From positions 24,432,528 to 24,496,527 of the forward strand of contig OY855910.1 in NCBI GenBank assembly GCA_963693305.1: 64,000 nt of DNA. Reading direction: 5' to 3'. The notes under the pieces were generated by a model. It was not told where the DNA came from and searched no databases. It worked only from the letters and a program-made list of their open reading frames with translations. Position 1 is the stretch's first letter. Each line of letters starts with the position of its first letter. Origin of the DNA: Meandrina meandrites (lineage: Eukaryota; Cnidaria; Anthozoa; Scleractinia; Meandrinidae). This document shows positions 34,301-46,300 of this stretch, one piece after another. The position numbers were made by a program, and so were the translations under genes.

Positions 34301-37300
34301 TATAGTGTTCCCTAACCAACAAATGAAAGCTAACCGCAAGCAAACAGGAGTGGAACTAGCCGCAAGCGAACCGGAGTGGAACTAACCACAAGCAAACCGG
34401 AATGGAGCTAACTGCAAGCAAACAGGAGTGGAACTAACCGCAAGCGAACCGGAATAGATCAAACCGAAACCAAACTGGGAAATCCAGGCCAAAAATCCAA
34501 CTCGAACGTCTGCACTTTCTACTCGCCATCTTGTGAACGACTTGTGAAAGACAAAACGTCATGGTCTGGAGATTGAAAGGTATATTGCTGTCCAGTGACT
34601 CGGTCTGACTCGGACTCGGATGTGACTCGGATTCGGAGTTGACTCGGGAAATGGAATTACTCAAGCTGAAACATGGTGGTTGTCACATGATTGTTTGTCC
34701 GATCTAGGACCATACACTACTTGCAAGTTGTGTGTGCATAAGCTGAGCCCCTACCTTAAATAAAATAACAGAAAGAGGGTAGAGTAGAGTAAGGAAATAT
34801 ACAAATGAAATAAAAGAGGGAATAACCATTCACTACCAGTTTTTACAGTTGGCTCGGTACAGGTCATGTTCACAGGTTACAGGTTACAGTTTCCCCAACC
34901 AACAAATAAAAGCTAACCCCAAGCAAACTGAAGTGAAAGCTAACCGCAAGCAATCCAGAGAAAAGCCAACCGCAAGCAAGCCGCGATAAGAGCAAACTTC
35001 AAGCAAGTGACCTGTGACCTGTAAAAGAAACCTGCTGCAGTTGACCAGGGGTCAGAGCCAGCCATCCAGTAATTAATTGTTGTTGTTTCAGCATAAACCA
35101 AAGGCTGATATGCCCAAGAAAAAGTTCAGCTTGAAACTGGTTTATTTATAGGTTTTGGTTTGCGAAAAAAAATACAGAGAAATGTTTTCTGATTAATTTC
35201 TAGCTCAAAGAATTAGGCATGATTCTGACAAAAAAAAAAACAGTCTGAATTTCAACATGGTCTGGTTATGCCCTCCAATTTTCCTTCTTATGCATGCTCC
35301 CAGGGCAACTGGTCTGTCAGAAATGAGATCGTGCTTGCATAGACGATCAGATTGTGAGTTTGCCTAATAGTTAGTCACTGGCTTCTGCTAAATCTATTAC
35401 TTTGCTGTAAAGAAAGTAATTAGTAAATTTGGCTCGACAACAGGTGATGCACAAGTATAATGCATGAATTCTGCTTATTCCATTTACACATGAAGAATAT
35501 TCCACATGCTTTGGGCTAAATGACTTTATGTAAAATTCTCCAGCCCCACTCAATGTATATGTTGTGGTTTAAAATTTCCCTTCAAGGCTGCTGCCTAAGG
35601 AAATTTCAAAGGAGCCCTTCGGGCTCCTAACATCAAAAGTTAGGAGCCCAAGCCATTACTTTAGGAGCCCAGACTAAAAGTTGCCATGGTCGATCCTCGT
35701 GGGAGGGGGGTGGGGTAAAAGAAAAAAAATCTAGGAGAGGGGTCTGAGGATCAGCCCCCCCCCCCCCCCCTACCGTCCCCTTCCACATGCACACACATTT
35801 TTTGTCAGTAGAGCCTTTGTACGTGAACAGAAAACTCCTTCGGACAAGATTTTTTTCTGAAAGCTTCTGAATGTAACCTCCCTCAAATAGTTGTGTGAGA
35901 AATTCCAGCTTTCTTAACTTGAAAGTTTTTTTAACCGAGCCTCTCCTTCGATAAAACCCTTTTTACACTGATTGGGTGACATGAACAGGAGTGTGTATAT
36001 TAGAAAGTTTCTGTAGGCTTAAAATGAGTTTGAAAATCCAACCAGTATATTGTGCTGTGATGAATGGTGGATAAAGTAAGTTAAAAATGTGTAGAACAAA
36101 TAAAACAATGTTTAATAGGAGTTTTGAACATCCAAAGTTTTGAAGCAAAATCAATGAAGCATGAAGCAGCAAAATTATTATTTCACTTTTGCACAGCAAG
36201 CTCACTAAAGAACTTGAATTATTGTTAGTAATTAAGGTTTAACAGAACCAAGATTACAATTTAGCAGGTCTATTTGAAGGTTAAGGCAAAGGTAATAAAA
36301 AGTCAAAACACCTGTGTAAACACTTTAATTAAATTCTGATCTTATCTACATTTCATAATCAGTTGTCAAAAATAGACCAGGAAAACTAAGTTGTGAAAAT
36401 AAAAACAGTTTCTAGGCTTATCAAATGAGTTGCTTATACAATAGATTTTAGTAGTTTTAAAAACAATTCATGTTATTCAAACTGTTTTCAGCAAAGTTTC
36501 TAGCACATTATTTTCAAGAGTAATGTTCTCCTTGCACGGTTCAATAACCGAGATAAAACACGAAACAGTTCGAATGAACAAACAAACAAACTTGATCCAC
36601 AAAAAGCGCTAGCTGATAAGAATGTCACAGAAAAGGCACACATATTCTGTTGTTATAAAATTAAGCGTTCTCTAAAGTGAAATAAACGGCACGCGATGCA
36701 TGCAGAAGCGATGACGTTTCACAAGGGGTCTTTGATAATTTTCAGGACATTTGTCAAAACATTAGGGTAAATAAAAGTAACTGACAACTTCTGTGCTGAA
36801 TGATTGTTCAACAAAAATTGCGTTATCTTGGCGTGACATACGATATACGATATACGATGCAAGGTCAAACGCTGTCTAAAATTGTTTCCACCTTTTTTTT
36901 TAAAGAATGGAGAGATTTCTGTTTACTAAATCTTATAGAACGCATCAAATATAATTTGTTTCTTTCGTTTATGCTTTATATTAGTCCATTCTAACGACCC
37001 AGGAGTGTTTTGCTTTGAGTTCTATGCGAAGATTTCTTGTTGAGTTGACTTGATTTCTTTTCCCAGTATTCGGTTCTACAGATCGGTTAATCACAACAGG
37101 CAACAGACAACAGACAACAACAGATCCTGTCCACTCGCACGGCGAGATTAATCGATCACGTCATCGTCATCGCTTAAAAAAAGGTTTACGATGGCTCACC
37201 TTTTCAACAGATGTTTCAAAACTGCTAATAATCGGTTACTTCGTCTGCAGTCACGACAGACATCACTTCTTAACTTTATGCCAAATTTATTCGATAACTG

Positions 37301-40300
37301 ATAAAGTGCAACACTCACTCCAGACTCGAAATCTCAATTTAACAGCTACAAATGAAATAAGGTTTGCCGATCGGTGATGATACAAGCTGCAAAAAAATAT
37401 CTTCCTTTGCCAAAAAAAACAAGATGGCGGATCTCAAAAAGAATACAAACAATGCACCTAGTTCCCATTACTCTTCGGTTCAATTCAGGGAGTAATTATC
37501 ACACCAAAAATTCCATAAATTCCATCGCTTTTTCGCTCTACAGCATTAACCGATGACGTCATAAAATGACGCCATCGCTTAAAAAGTTAAATAACAAGCT
37601 TAATTACAGTAATTCGTAAGTGTAACATCAAAACATTCTGCACATTATTTTAGGCTTGTTGAAAAGGTTTTTGTATCAAGCTTTTGCAGATTAAAATTGT
37701 CATGATCAGACCTGATGCATGAATGGCCAGGAGATTAATTTCACTTTTGTATCCGTAAAATGTTTACTTCACATTCACTATAAACTCCTCCAAAATCCTC
37801 CAAAACATCAACGTAGCGAACGAAACGTGAAGCAGCCCATAATACTATTCATTCTTCATTCCATATTTGGGAGTCAGTCCCAGTCCTAAACAGTCAAAAA
37901 TAATTGGTTTTCGAAGTTGCACGTATTTATGCGCTAAAATTATCTCTATTGTGGACAATTTTAGTATTTCCGTTTTGAAATGAAGCACTTATGGTTTTAA
38001 ACGGGATATATCTTACGCCAGTGGAACAAAGTTACAAGGAAATTGAAGTCATTAGATGAGAATGGAAAATCTATGCTTAGGTGCCCATCCGGGCTCCTTG
38101 AACAAAAATTTAGTCGCCTGCACTCGTAACTTAGGCGCCCCAGGCGACCGGGCGCCCGTTAGGCAGCAGCCTTGCCCTTGGTTTAAAATTTTTCAAACCA
38201 GTGTGATTTTTATTTTCCTTTGTTTCAGATTATGATAATCAATACAAGACAATGAAAACTAAAAATCAAACTGGTTTGAACAATTTTAAACCAAAGAAAA
38301 ATTTAAACCACAACATATACATTAACCAAATTTCAATTTATGCTGTAAGTGCTGGATGGCGGACAGCCCGGATTATTTTCCATCATTTGCACAGTCCACT
38401 GTCGTAATGCCATAAGTATGAAATTTTTCTTAACTTCCAATCAATGCTATGCTGAATTGATGTAACGCACAACTGTCTAGAAATAGACCCAATCGGTCAC
38501 TGCTGTAAATATTTTGTGTACTTATGTTTTAAAACCATTTTGTGTCTAAGAAGTATGTTTTTGCTATGTTCCCAGCTTGACCGCAAGAAGTTCCTACGTG
38601 CAGTGAAGTTGGTCTTGTTTAACCAGATTGTAGTTGGGGGACTTGTAACCCTTGTTACGTATCCTGTATATGTCTGGCGTGGATGTTCCTTTGGCCCAGA
38701 GCTACCCAGCTTCCACTGGGTGTTGTTTGAAATTGCAATCTTCACTTTAGTGGAAGAAGTTGGTTTTTACTACAGCCACAGGTATGTTTTGTCAAAATAC
38801 ATTTTAGACTACAGTACATGTATGAAGACATTATTACCTCTGGTACCTATCAAATCATTGAAGAGTAGAATGGGCCAGAATTTTTATATTGCTGGTCCCA
38901 CTTTCGTTTACAAATCCCAGACATTCCTGCAGCTTGTTTGCTGCATCTCCTTGCCGCCACTGTTGTTTAGGGTTGCTTGCTGAACCGTGCTGGAAAAATG
39001 ATCTTGGTTAAATTTTTTCTCTTCAAAAACAAAATTAGGACCAAACTTTTGGCGCTACCACTTAACGAAAATAGAAAACACTTTTAAGCAAAGTTTTATT
39101 TGTTCTTCTACCTACTGTTTATTCAACACTTTATTCAACAAAAGAACGTTATGTAATTAGTGACTTGTAAATTATATGGGCAAAGCAACAGTTGGAATTT
39201 ACCAATGAGAGTAGGTGGGCAGTAGAAGAAAGTGGGTGGGGCAGCAATATGAAAATTGGGGGCCATTCCACAGTTCGGTGATTTTCATAGTATCCAGTAT
39301 CATGAATGTAGTTGAAGTATGTTGCATGACCCAAAACTCATCCTTTCTCTTTTCCTCAGGCTGTTCCATCATCCTCGTATTTACCGGTTTGTTCACAAGA
39401 TCCACCATGAATGGACAGCACCTATTGGCATTGTTGCTATATATGCGCATCCCTTGGAACATCTCATGTCCAACCTGGGTCCTATCACCTTGGGTCCATT
39501 CATTATGGGCTCACATATTGCTACAGCTTGGATGTGGTTTTCTCTGGCGCTCATGACAACAATCAACACACACAGTGGCTATCACTTGCCATTTATGCCA
39601 TCCCCCGAAGCTCATGACTTCCATCACCTCAAGTAAGTGACAATGCTGAGTGTATTCTGGGATCTGAGGGGCCAGTAACAAGGCCAATTACTGGTACAAT
39701 TGCAGCATAACCAACCCTCCAAGTTGCAACCATTTTAGTTGCCATGACGACTAGAATATTGGAGGTGGCGACTAAATTAGAACGCCAGTTGCCAGCTCAG
39801 CGACTAAAATTAATGTGACCTATACGTCAGGAGCTTGAGCGGACTATCATCCGGAGCGAAAAAAAAAACGTTCCGAGCGTTAATAATTCACTTTACAATG
39901 CTAGTTGTTGTGGATTTTAACCTACAGAAATGGAGACTGAATAAAATGAAATGTTACACCGTAAACAAAGATCAAGGAATTGCATTCAGTTGAGCTCAGT
40001 GGGACACGACAAAATTCGTTCCACTCGACTGAACTTTGGCACATGACAATTTTACCTGGAATCGTGAGACAATGCACACAATCCGATCATTTGCCATTGA
40101 AAAGAAGGGGAAATGCAAGAGCTTGTAAAGCTCGACGGTGACGGGATCTACAAATACATCCAGATGTATTTGAGAAACATATTTTGTTTCAGTGGACACG
40201 AAAATACTTGACTTAAAAGCAAACTTGATAACACAAGCACTACCCATCTAATTTAAAACATGTGCATATTGATTCTATAAATAAAAAACCGTGATGAAAA

Positions 40301-40860
40301 GTGGCTTGCAGTTGTAAATAAATTTCACTTGTGTGAACGAACCTGGGTTTATTTTCAAATTGTCAAAGATTTCATCAATAAAAAATATCTGTCTTAGTGA
40401 TTGCCCTAGAACTTGTGAAAGTATTTTCGCGTTGAGTTTTCATGTGAAAATCAGGTACCTATTACAAGGGGTGCCTCCTTAAAGCAGTTGCCCCTTTTAA
40501 GTAGGTGTTGTGTTTTACATGTAAGACTTGTGCCGTCATGGGTATCCACTCATCAGGTGCCCCTTTATAATACTGGAGTTTACAAATCAACAGTACTTAG
40601 TGTTATTGTGTAGCCTAGCTAACTGGCAATTTTGACTGTGGTAGACCAGATTTTAATAGCTTCATTGTTGCTCCTTCCATTCCTGTAGGTTCACTCAGAA
40701 TTTTGGTGTTCTCGGTGTGCTGGATCGCCTTCACGGCACAGACGTGATGTTCAGAGATTCAAAGGCTTATGACAGACACATCATGTTGCTTGGTTTTACT
40801 CCTTTAAAACAAACCTTTCCTGATAACCCAAAGAAAGGGTCACCAAACAAAAGCGAATAA
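31347..40860 (+). CDS. FAXDC2: Fatty acid hydroxylase domain-containing protein (FAXDC2-like)
   Basis: A membrane di-iron hydroxylase of the sterol desaturase/fatty acid hydroxylase superfamily, expected in the ER. Coding exons: 31347-31427, 31931-32025, 32279-32382, 33717-33838, 38576-38781, 39360-39632, 40689-40860. All phases match, giving 1053 nt and 350 residues; human FAXDC2 has 333. The start MAAVDSTNPVMPEPEWAK follows a splice acceptor, so at least one 5' UTR exon lies upstream. WGASGDLWQ and FVDFTGRPKW near the N terminus are family features. Iron-ligand motifs are intact: H202-RLF-HH, H215-KI-HH, H274-SGYH and H288-DF-HH. Hydrophobic segments lie near 33-52, 98-117, 145-165 and 245-270. 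The substrate is not deducible; relatives act on C4-methyl sterols or fatty acids. The first histidine motif is split between exons 5 and 6. Confidence 0.95.
32427..32717 (+). mobile_element. tRNA-derived SINE (GGGAGGCG family), copy 3, full length
   Basis: It has the head GGGAGGTGTGGTGGCCTAAT with B box GGGTTCGAGCCC, and the full body to CTCCGGCTTGATGGGTCC plus a short unique tail. It is flanked by a perfect 16-bp duplication, CCTACTATGGCATATT (32411-32426 and 32718-32733). That proves retroposition and suggests a fairly recent insertion. It lies in FAXDC2 intron 3, same strand, 44 bp after the exon. Confidence 0.95.
34325..34455. repeat. 26-bp tandem array
   Basis: Five units close to AACTAACCGCAAGCAAACCG followed by GAGTGG, in FAXDC2 intron 4. 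A looser set of related AGCTAACCGCAAGCAA units lies at about 34910-35010. The flanks hold GACTCGG-type repeats. Confidence 0.8.
35552..38323. mobile_element. 2.8-kb inverted-repeat element in FAXDC2 intron 4
   Basis: AATGTATATGTTGTGGTTTA at the left end and TAAACCACAACATATACATT at the right end are perfect reverse complements. Just inside, CAAGGCTGCTGCCTAA is inverted against TTAGGCAGCAGCCTTG (near 38157). GGAGCCC-rich sequence follows at 35600-35690, and GGGCGCC-rich sequence precedes the right end. No transposase-like frame is visible, so this is non-autonomous or decayed. It makes up more than half of the intron. Confidence 0.65.
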
Positions 40861-43341
40861 TTTTGTTTCTAACTTCTGTTTACAATGGTTAGACTTACAT
40901 ATTACGTTGTCTTAGGGGAAAACTATTAATAAGGACTGAGGTTAGCGGTAAAAGTTATTTTGGGGTGACCGTATTTATTTCATAGTAGCCTGCCAGAAAA
41001 ACTTTGAGTTGATACAAATAGTATATAATATTAATGCCTGGTTTATAAATTTAGTGCAACAAGGAATTACTGGATTTTTTTAAGGCGTGAAGCTATTTAA
41101 ATTTATGGCTTTCAATACCTTTTAAAATGGTTATGTTTAAGTTTTTAAGCAAGAGTTTGTTTGCTTTGAAACCCAACAGTATGTGTTACTAAAAGCTGCA
41201 TATACCGGTAAATAGCTCATATTACGAGTAGAGGTGGTGACGTCTTTCAAGTGTGTAAAAAAATATGTTAATATTGAGTGAGAACTATTGGCTACTGTGT
41301 TAACTCTGTGTTCTTAAAATAAAATTGAAGGTCTACAATTTTCACGCTGTGTTTGTTTGTTTGTTTGTAAAGCATTGAAGAGTACTTGTATTTCTTCTCC
41401 CCCATGGGTGGTATGTCTGTACACATTTATGGCCTTGTTGTTGTTTTTTTTAAATAGATAATCATATTTAAATTTTTTAAATTGTAATTTTTAGAATACA
41501 CGTTCACTTTTAAACGAGACCTTGGCTCGTAAAGTACTTGCTTACTTTATTTACTTACTAGGATATATAATGCTATCCATCGGATAAATCACTACGCAAC
41601 GTTATCCACCCTTTGAACAACTGCACCCATGTTAGAGAGAGGAACTGTGAAAGTAAAGTGCCTTGCCCAAGAGCACAATGCAATGCCCCCAGTCAAGGCT
41701 GCAACACAGAACACTCCAGGTGACTGTACCAACTGTTTTGGGGAAAGGGAGTCAATAAAATATATAACCCTCGGAGCTGACGGGGGCTGACTAGGCGCCA
41801 AGCAAACATATGCTAATAAATGTTTAGCTTCAAAACTCATACCAAAGAAGGCGACAGAGCCAGAACTTATTCTTTTTTAAGTTGCATGAAGTGACTTACT
41901 CTCATGTTAAAAGTCAAAGTCAGGTTAACAGGTTAAGGGAACCCCCTAACATGTCAGGTTGAAGAATCTATCCAGTCTTCTTTACTCATTTATACTCCAG
42001 GGCAAGACAGGTTAGACTAACGCTAACAGAGAGGGACAGTGTGAGAGAAAATGTGTATTGCCTGGTGGAATGGTGATGGTACAATAACTGGGGGGGGGGA
42101 AGGCAAAAACCAGGGTGGCTTTTCAAACAAGAAAAGGAACTGCACAGAGCACTTGTTCTTCACACAATAAATTTTATTTGGACATATTATATTTCAACTA
42201 AAAAATAAAAAGTAATTACTTTATTCCTGTGTGTTGCAAATTCAATATTAACCCTGTTCTTACAGCACTCCATATATTCCTCTACAATTTCCATATTTAC
42301 ATCTCTTGGCCAAAATTGTCATTACTTATAATTCAAATTGACAATAATATTGTGCAGCAATAGCACTCTGCTTTAAATTAGAATTCCAATTATAAAAATA
42401 ATTTCCTTTATAACGAAATGCATTCAACAAAATAAAATTTAATTAACTAACTTTAAAGCAATGCATTCTATATTGCACAATGGATTCTGTGGTTGCATAT
42501 TAAAAGTTCTTGTTTTGAAATTGCTACTTTTAATCTAAGCAGTTCCTTGGAACTCCTTTATAAAAATTATTGTGCTCCTTTGTAAGTATATTGAAGGACA
42601 AGAACAATATATACTGGGGAATTTATTAGATGTGGCTAGGCATTAATACTTTCTACTCCTTCACACTGCATTGTGATTTCAATTTATTTGTCCCCATTGA
42701 AATTTCTTTCACTTCTTTTTCAAATCACTTCTTTCATTTCATGACATGTTTTATGTATTCCTTCAAATCCAGGTTATCATTACCTCACTAAAACTCTAGT
42801 TTTGTCTCCCATTGGTTTTAAAGTAATCTATTTAAAATTAACCTACAAATTCCTATCACCTAGATATGATGGGAGCAACTAATAAATCACAAATTCACAA
42901 CATTTTTACTTTCCAAGTGAGATCAAATTACTCAAACCCACCCATGTTCTTTGTTGCAATGTTTAATACATCTAAAATTACAAAATACAGTATTATTTCC
43001 AGTAAATTCTCCAGTTTTTAGTGTACGAAGAGTTTGGGAAAACAGGCATTTCTAACTACAACAGATAACAAAGCCATAATGATGATGTAGGTCTATGAAG
43101 ATCAATTTGTGTCACTGCTTGTTATTCGATTAAAATGTTCTGTGCCAGGGTATTGGCCACTGACATTTACAGGTAAATATGTCTTCATTATAGCATATTT
43201 CAGCTCTTATATCAGACACTTAAATAGAGACTGTTATTTCATCTTTCAATTGGTTATAGCAGAGCTGTAAATGTATGAAAAAACGACGACAGTTGTGAGG
43301 AGATAACTATTTCAATACAAGCTTGTAACATTGTATTTTTG
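40861..43341. other. Convergent intergenic region / 3' UTRs
   Basis: It holds the 3' UTRs of the two converging genes and no further gene. A decayed SINE-like piece (AGTGCCTCTCT-related, GTAAAGTGCCTTGCCCAAGA) lies near 41620-41720. A G-run sits near 42091. AT-rich sequence at 42150-43340 contains minus-strand AATAAA hexamers near 42174 and 42220 that could end the CAP-Gly/MTUS transcript. Confidence 0.5.
41318..41323 (+). terminator. Likely FAXDC2 polyadenylation signal
   Basis: AATAAA about 460 nt after the stop codon, followed 20-45 nt later by a GT-rich GTGTTTGTTTGTTTGTTTG run, the usual downstream element. Confidence 0.7.
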
Positions 43342-46300
43342 TCACTCATCTATAGCTTCAACATCGGGATAACTAGCCGACAGGCGATAACTGTTACGCT
43401 TTGGCATGGGGCCACCCTCTTCAGTCGGAGTAGAAGGTGGACTTGAGCTGTTAACAAGACGCCACTGTAATTCCTCATTTTCCAAAGAAAGTCTCTTGCT
43501 CTTTGCAGACTCTCTTTCTAAACTGTTTCTCAATGTGTCTCGCTCAACAGAAAGTTGCCTGGAATTAAGAAAAAAAAAAAAATCAAATGAGACTAGAACT
43601 TTGAAAAGGCCAATTTACATGCTACCAGTATACAGTGCATGTGTTAGAAGGATTGATTAGAATCTCTAAGTGGAATCAATAATCAACAAACACAACAGGC
43701 AAAAACCTTTTCACAAACATAATTAAACTCAAAATACCATCATGTTGATAAATAACTAATTTTAATAAGTTTAACTTTGACAAGTGTCTTTTTTTTCAAC
43801 TTGCCAACAAGATCATATGCAAGAGGTTAAGCAAGGCAGGTGGAGCTGAAGAGCAAACATGCAATTTGACAACTTACAGTCTTGTCAGTTCAAACAAAAG
43901 CCGTCAGAAAATTGTTTCAAATTTGACAAAAATTAATAAAAGAAAATTTTACAAGTGGCAGAAGGGAGTTCACAGCATTGACAATACAAACAAAACATCT
44001 CTTAAAGTTGTACACACCTCTCAAATCTGGACTTAGACTCTACCACAAATGATAATGACTCGTTTTCTTGCTGAAGTTTCTTTGTCTGAGCTTTGACGTC
44101 TTCAAGTTTCTCCATCTAAAAGTACACATAAAAAACATTTAAGATGAGGTAAGCTAATTTATTGTTACTTTTTTTTATTAACCGCGCGGCCATGGGCCGA
44201 GTGCGGTTCTTGCTCTGCACGGGATTTATTTTTCGTCGTTTTTTTTTTGTCGGTAACCAGACCCAAACTTCCACTCGACCAAATCGCGATCGGGACTTCG
44301 GATCACGCAACCTGGGATGTTTATTAACCGCGCGGCCATGGGCCAAGCGGTTCTTGCTTTACACGGGATTTATTATTATTATTTTTTTTGTATTTTTTTT
44401 GTCGGTGACCAGACGCAAACCTCCACTCGGCCAAATCGTGTTTGGGACTTTGAAATCACGCAACCTATGATTTTTATTTGCCAAAAGCTGTTGAAACATT
44501 AATGTACCGAAAATGTTGCGGATATTGTTTTCTTTATTGTGTATAAAGTATATTTTCTTTTGGTTTTATCGAAGCGTTGGATTCAAAGCGAATGTTGAAT
44601 ACACTGAAAAAAGGTATTACATCAGCCATGGAATGCGCTGATGTTGCAGCTTTCACTTTCGTTACGTGACAAATAACATTGTGTTTCATTTGCATGTTTA
44701 TGTCGGCAGAAGCGACGGTCATTAATTTAATTTGTTTCCTCTTCTGCGAGTATTTCTTGTGGGTTTAGGCAATCGAAGTGAATTCTTTGGCTATTTCCTT
44801 GAAGTGAGTTCAAATATTTGAAAGGAAATGAAATATTTGCTTAAGTAAACAACTGAGCGTGCCCGAACGTGCAGGGGTTACGTCATTAGAAGGGAAAAAA
44901 CCCCAAGCTAAAGATAGCCGGGGAAAGAAAGCTGTTAATTAGCTAAAAATATAAGCGCGGTTTTAAGTTGCTATAGCAACTTCTTGTTTTATTTTTTTTG
45001 ACAGCTTAATTGAGTTAACAAAAAGTCCTACAAAATGCATTTTGTCCAAGTCATCCAGGACCCAAATCATCAAAGTTGAATAAAAAGCTAAACAAGTTAA
45101 ATATTTCTATATCTGGACCAAACAGCTCACTGGCCAATAAGTTTTTTACTATTTTTCTCCGACACATACAAAAGGCTGCAACATGTAAATATTGGCCATC
45201 ATGCACCACAGGTAGTAGAGATGAAAAACTCTCTGCAGTTCTGCTTGCATGGCGCTGGAGCAGGGAAATTTTAATATAGCATTATTACAATGAGGCCTTC
45301 CAAGGGGTAAAAGCGGCAAGCGACATGACCCTGAATACTGACGACACAGGAAAATTTTAACAGCGACAAGCGACACCATTACGGCACTGAAACGCGACAG
45401 CGACATAATGTGACAGCAACACAATTAGCGGAAAAACGACAGCGACATTTACAGCTTTTGACTAGGCGACATCGGTTCTCAGAAACATGCGACATTGCGA
45501 CATGGCTACCCCCCTTGGAAGGCCTCTACAATGTAAGCATACCTCCAGATACTTCTCCATCTTTTCCTTCCTCAGCTGTTTGATTTCTTCATTCTTCATC
45601 TCTAGCACAGCTTTTATACTCTCAAGTTCTGCTGGTAATGACTCAAACTTTTTGATGGCCTCCTTTGAACATAACAAAATTTGAACAGACCAGAGCATGT
45701 TACTATTTTCATTAACTGTTGAATTTTAGTACGCAGTCTAGGCACATCCAACTCGCCAGAGTTCTTTGTTTTGTGTTGCAAAATTTACCGAACAAATGTA
45801 GTATCCCCTACAGCCTGTATTATGGATTACAGGTTCACCAGATGTCCCTGCATGAAGTAATGAAAGCCTAATCCTAATTTAACAAAACAGAGATGATATC
45901 ATTAGATAATAACCTGAATCCTGCTCTCGATATCCCTTTGGTTGTCATCCTGCAGTTGCTGAAGCTTTTTATTCAAAGAGCTATGCTCACTCATGAGTTT
46001 GTCATATTTTTCCTGAAAAGAGAAAAAAATAAAATATTGCTAGTGAATGTACATTCAGCCTCTTCCATACAGCCTTACTTTTTACTCTGCCTTTCAACAC
46101 ATTATTGTTAACATGTGTTATCACAAATTTGTCCATCTGCAGTAGGGTTAAAATTGGTAACGTCTGTACATAAGACAAGTTGCATCTGACTTAGCGTTCT
46201 CTCAGTTTGCCCCTGAAATTGCCAGTACTCAATGACAAGAATTTAATCAGGCTGGATGAGCGAAGCACTGTGTCAGAGAGCAAAATGTTTACCCCATACA

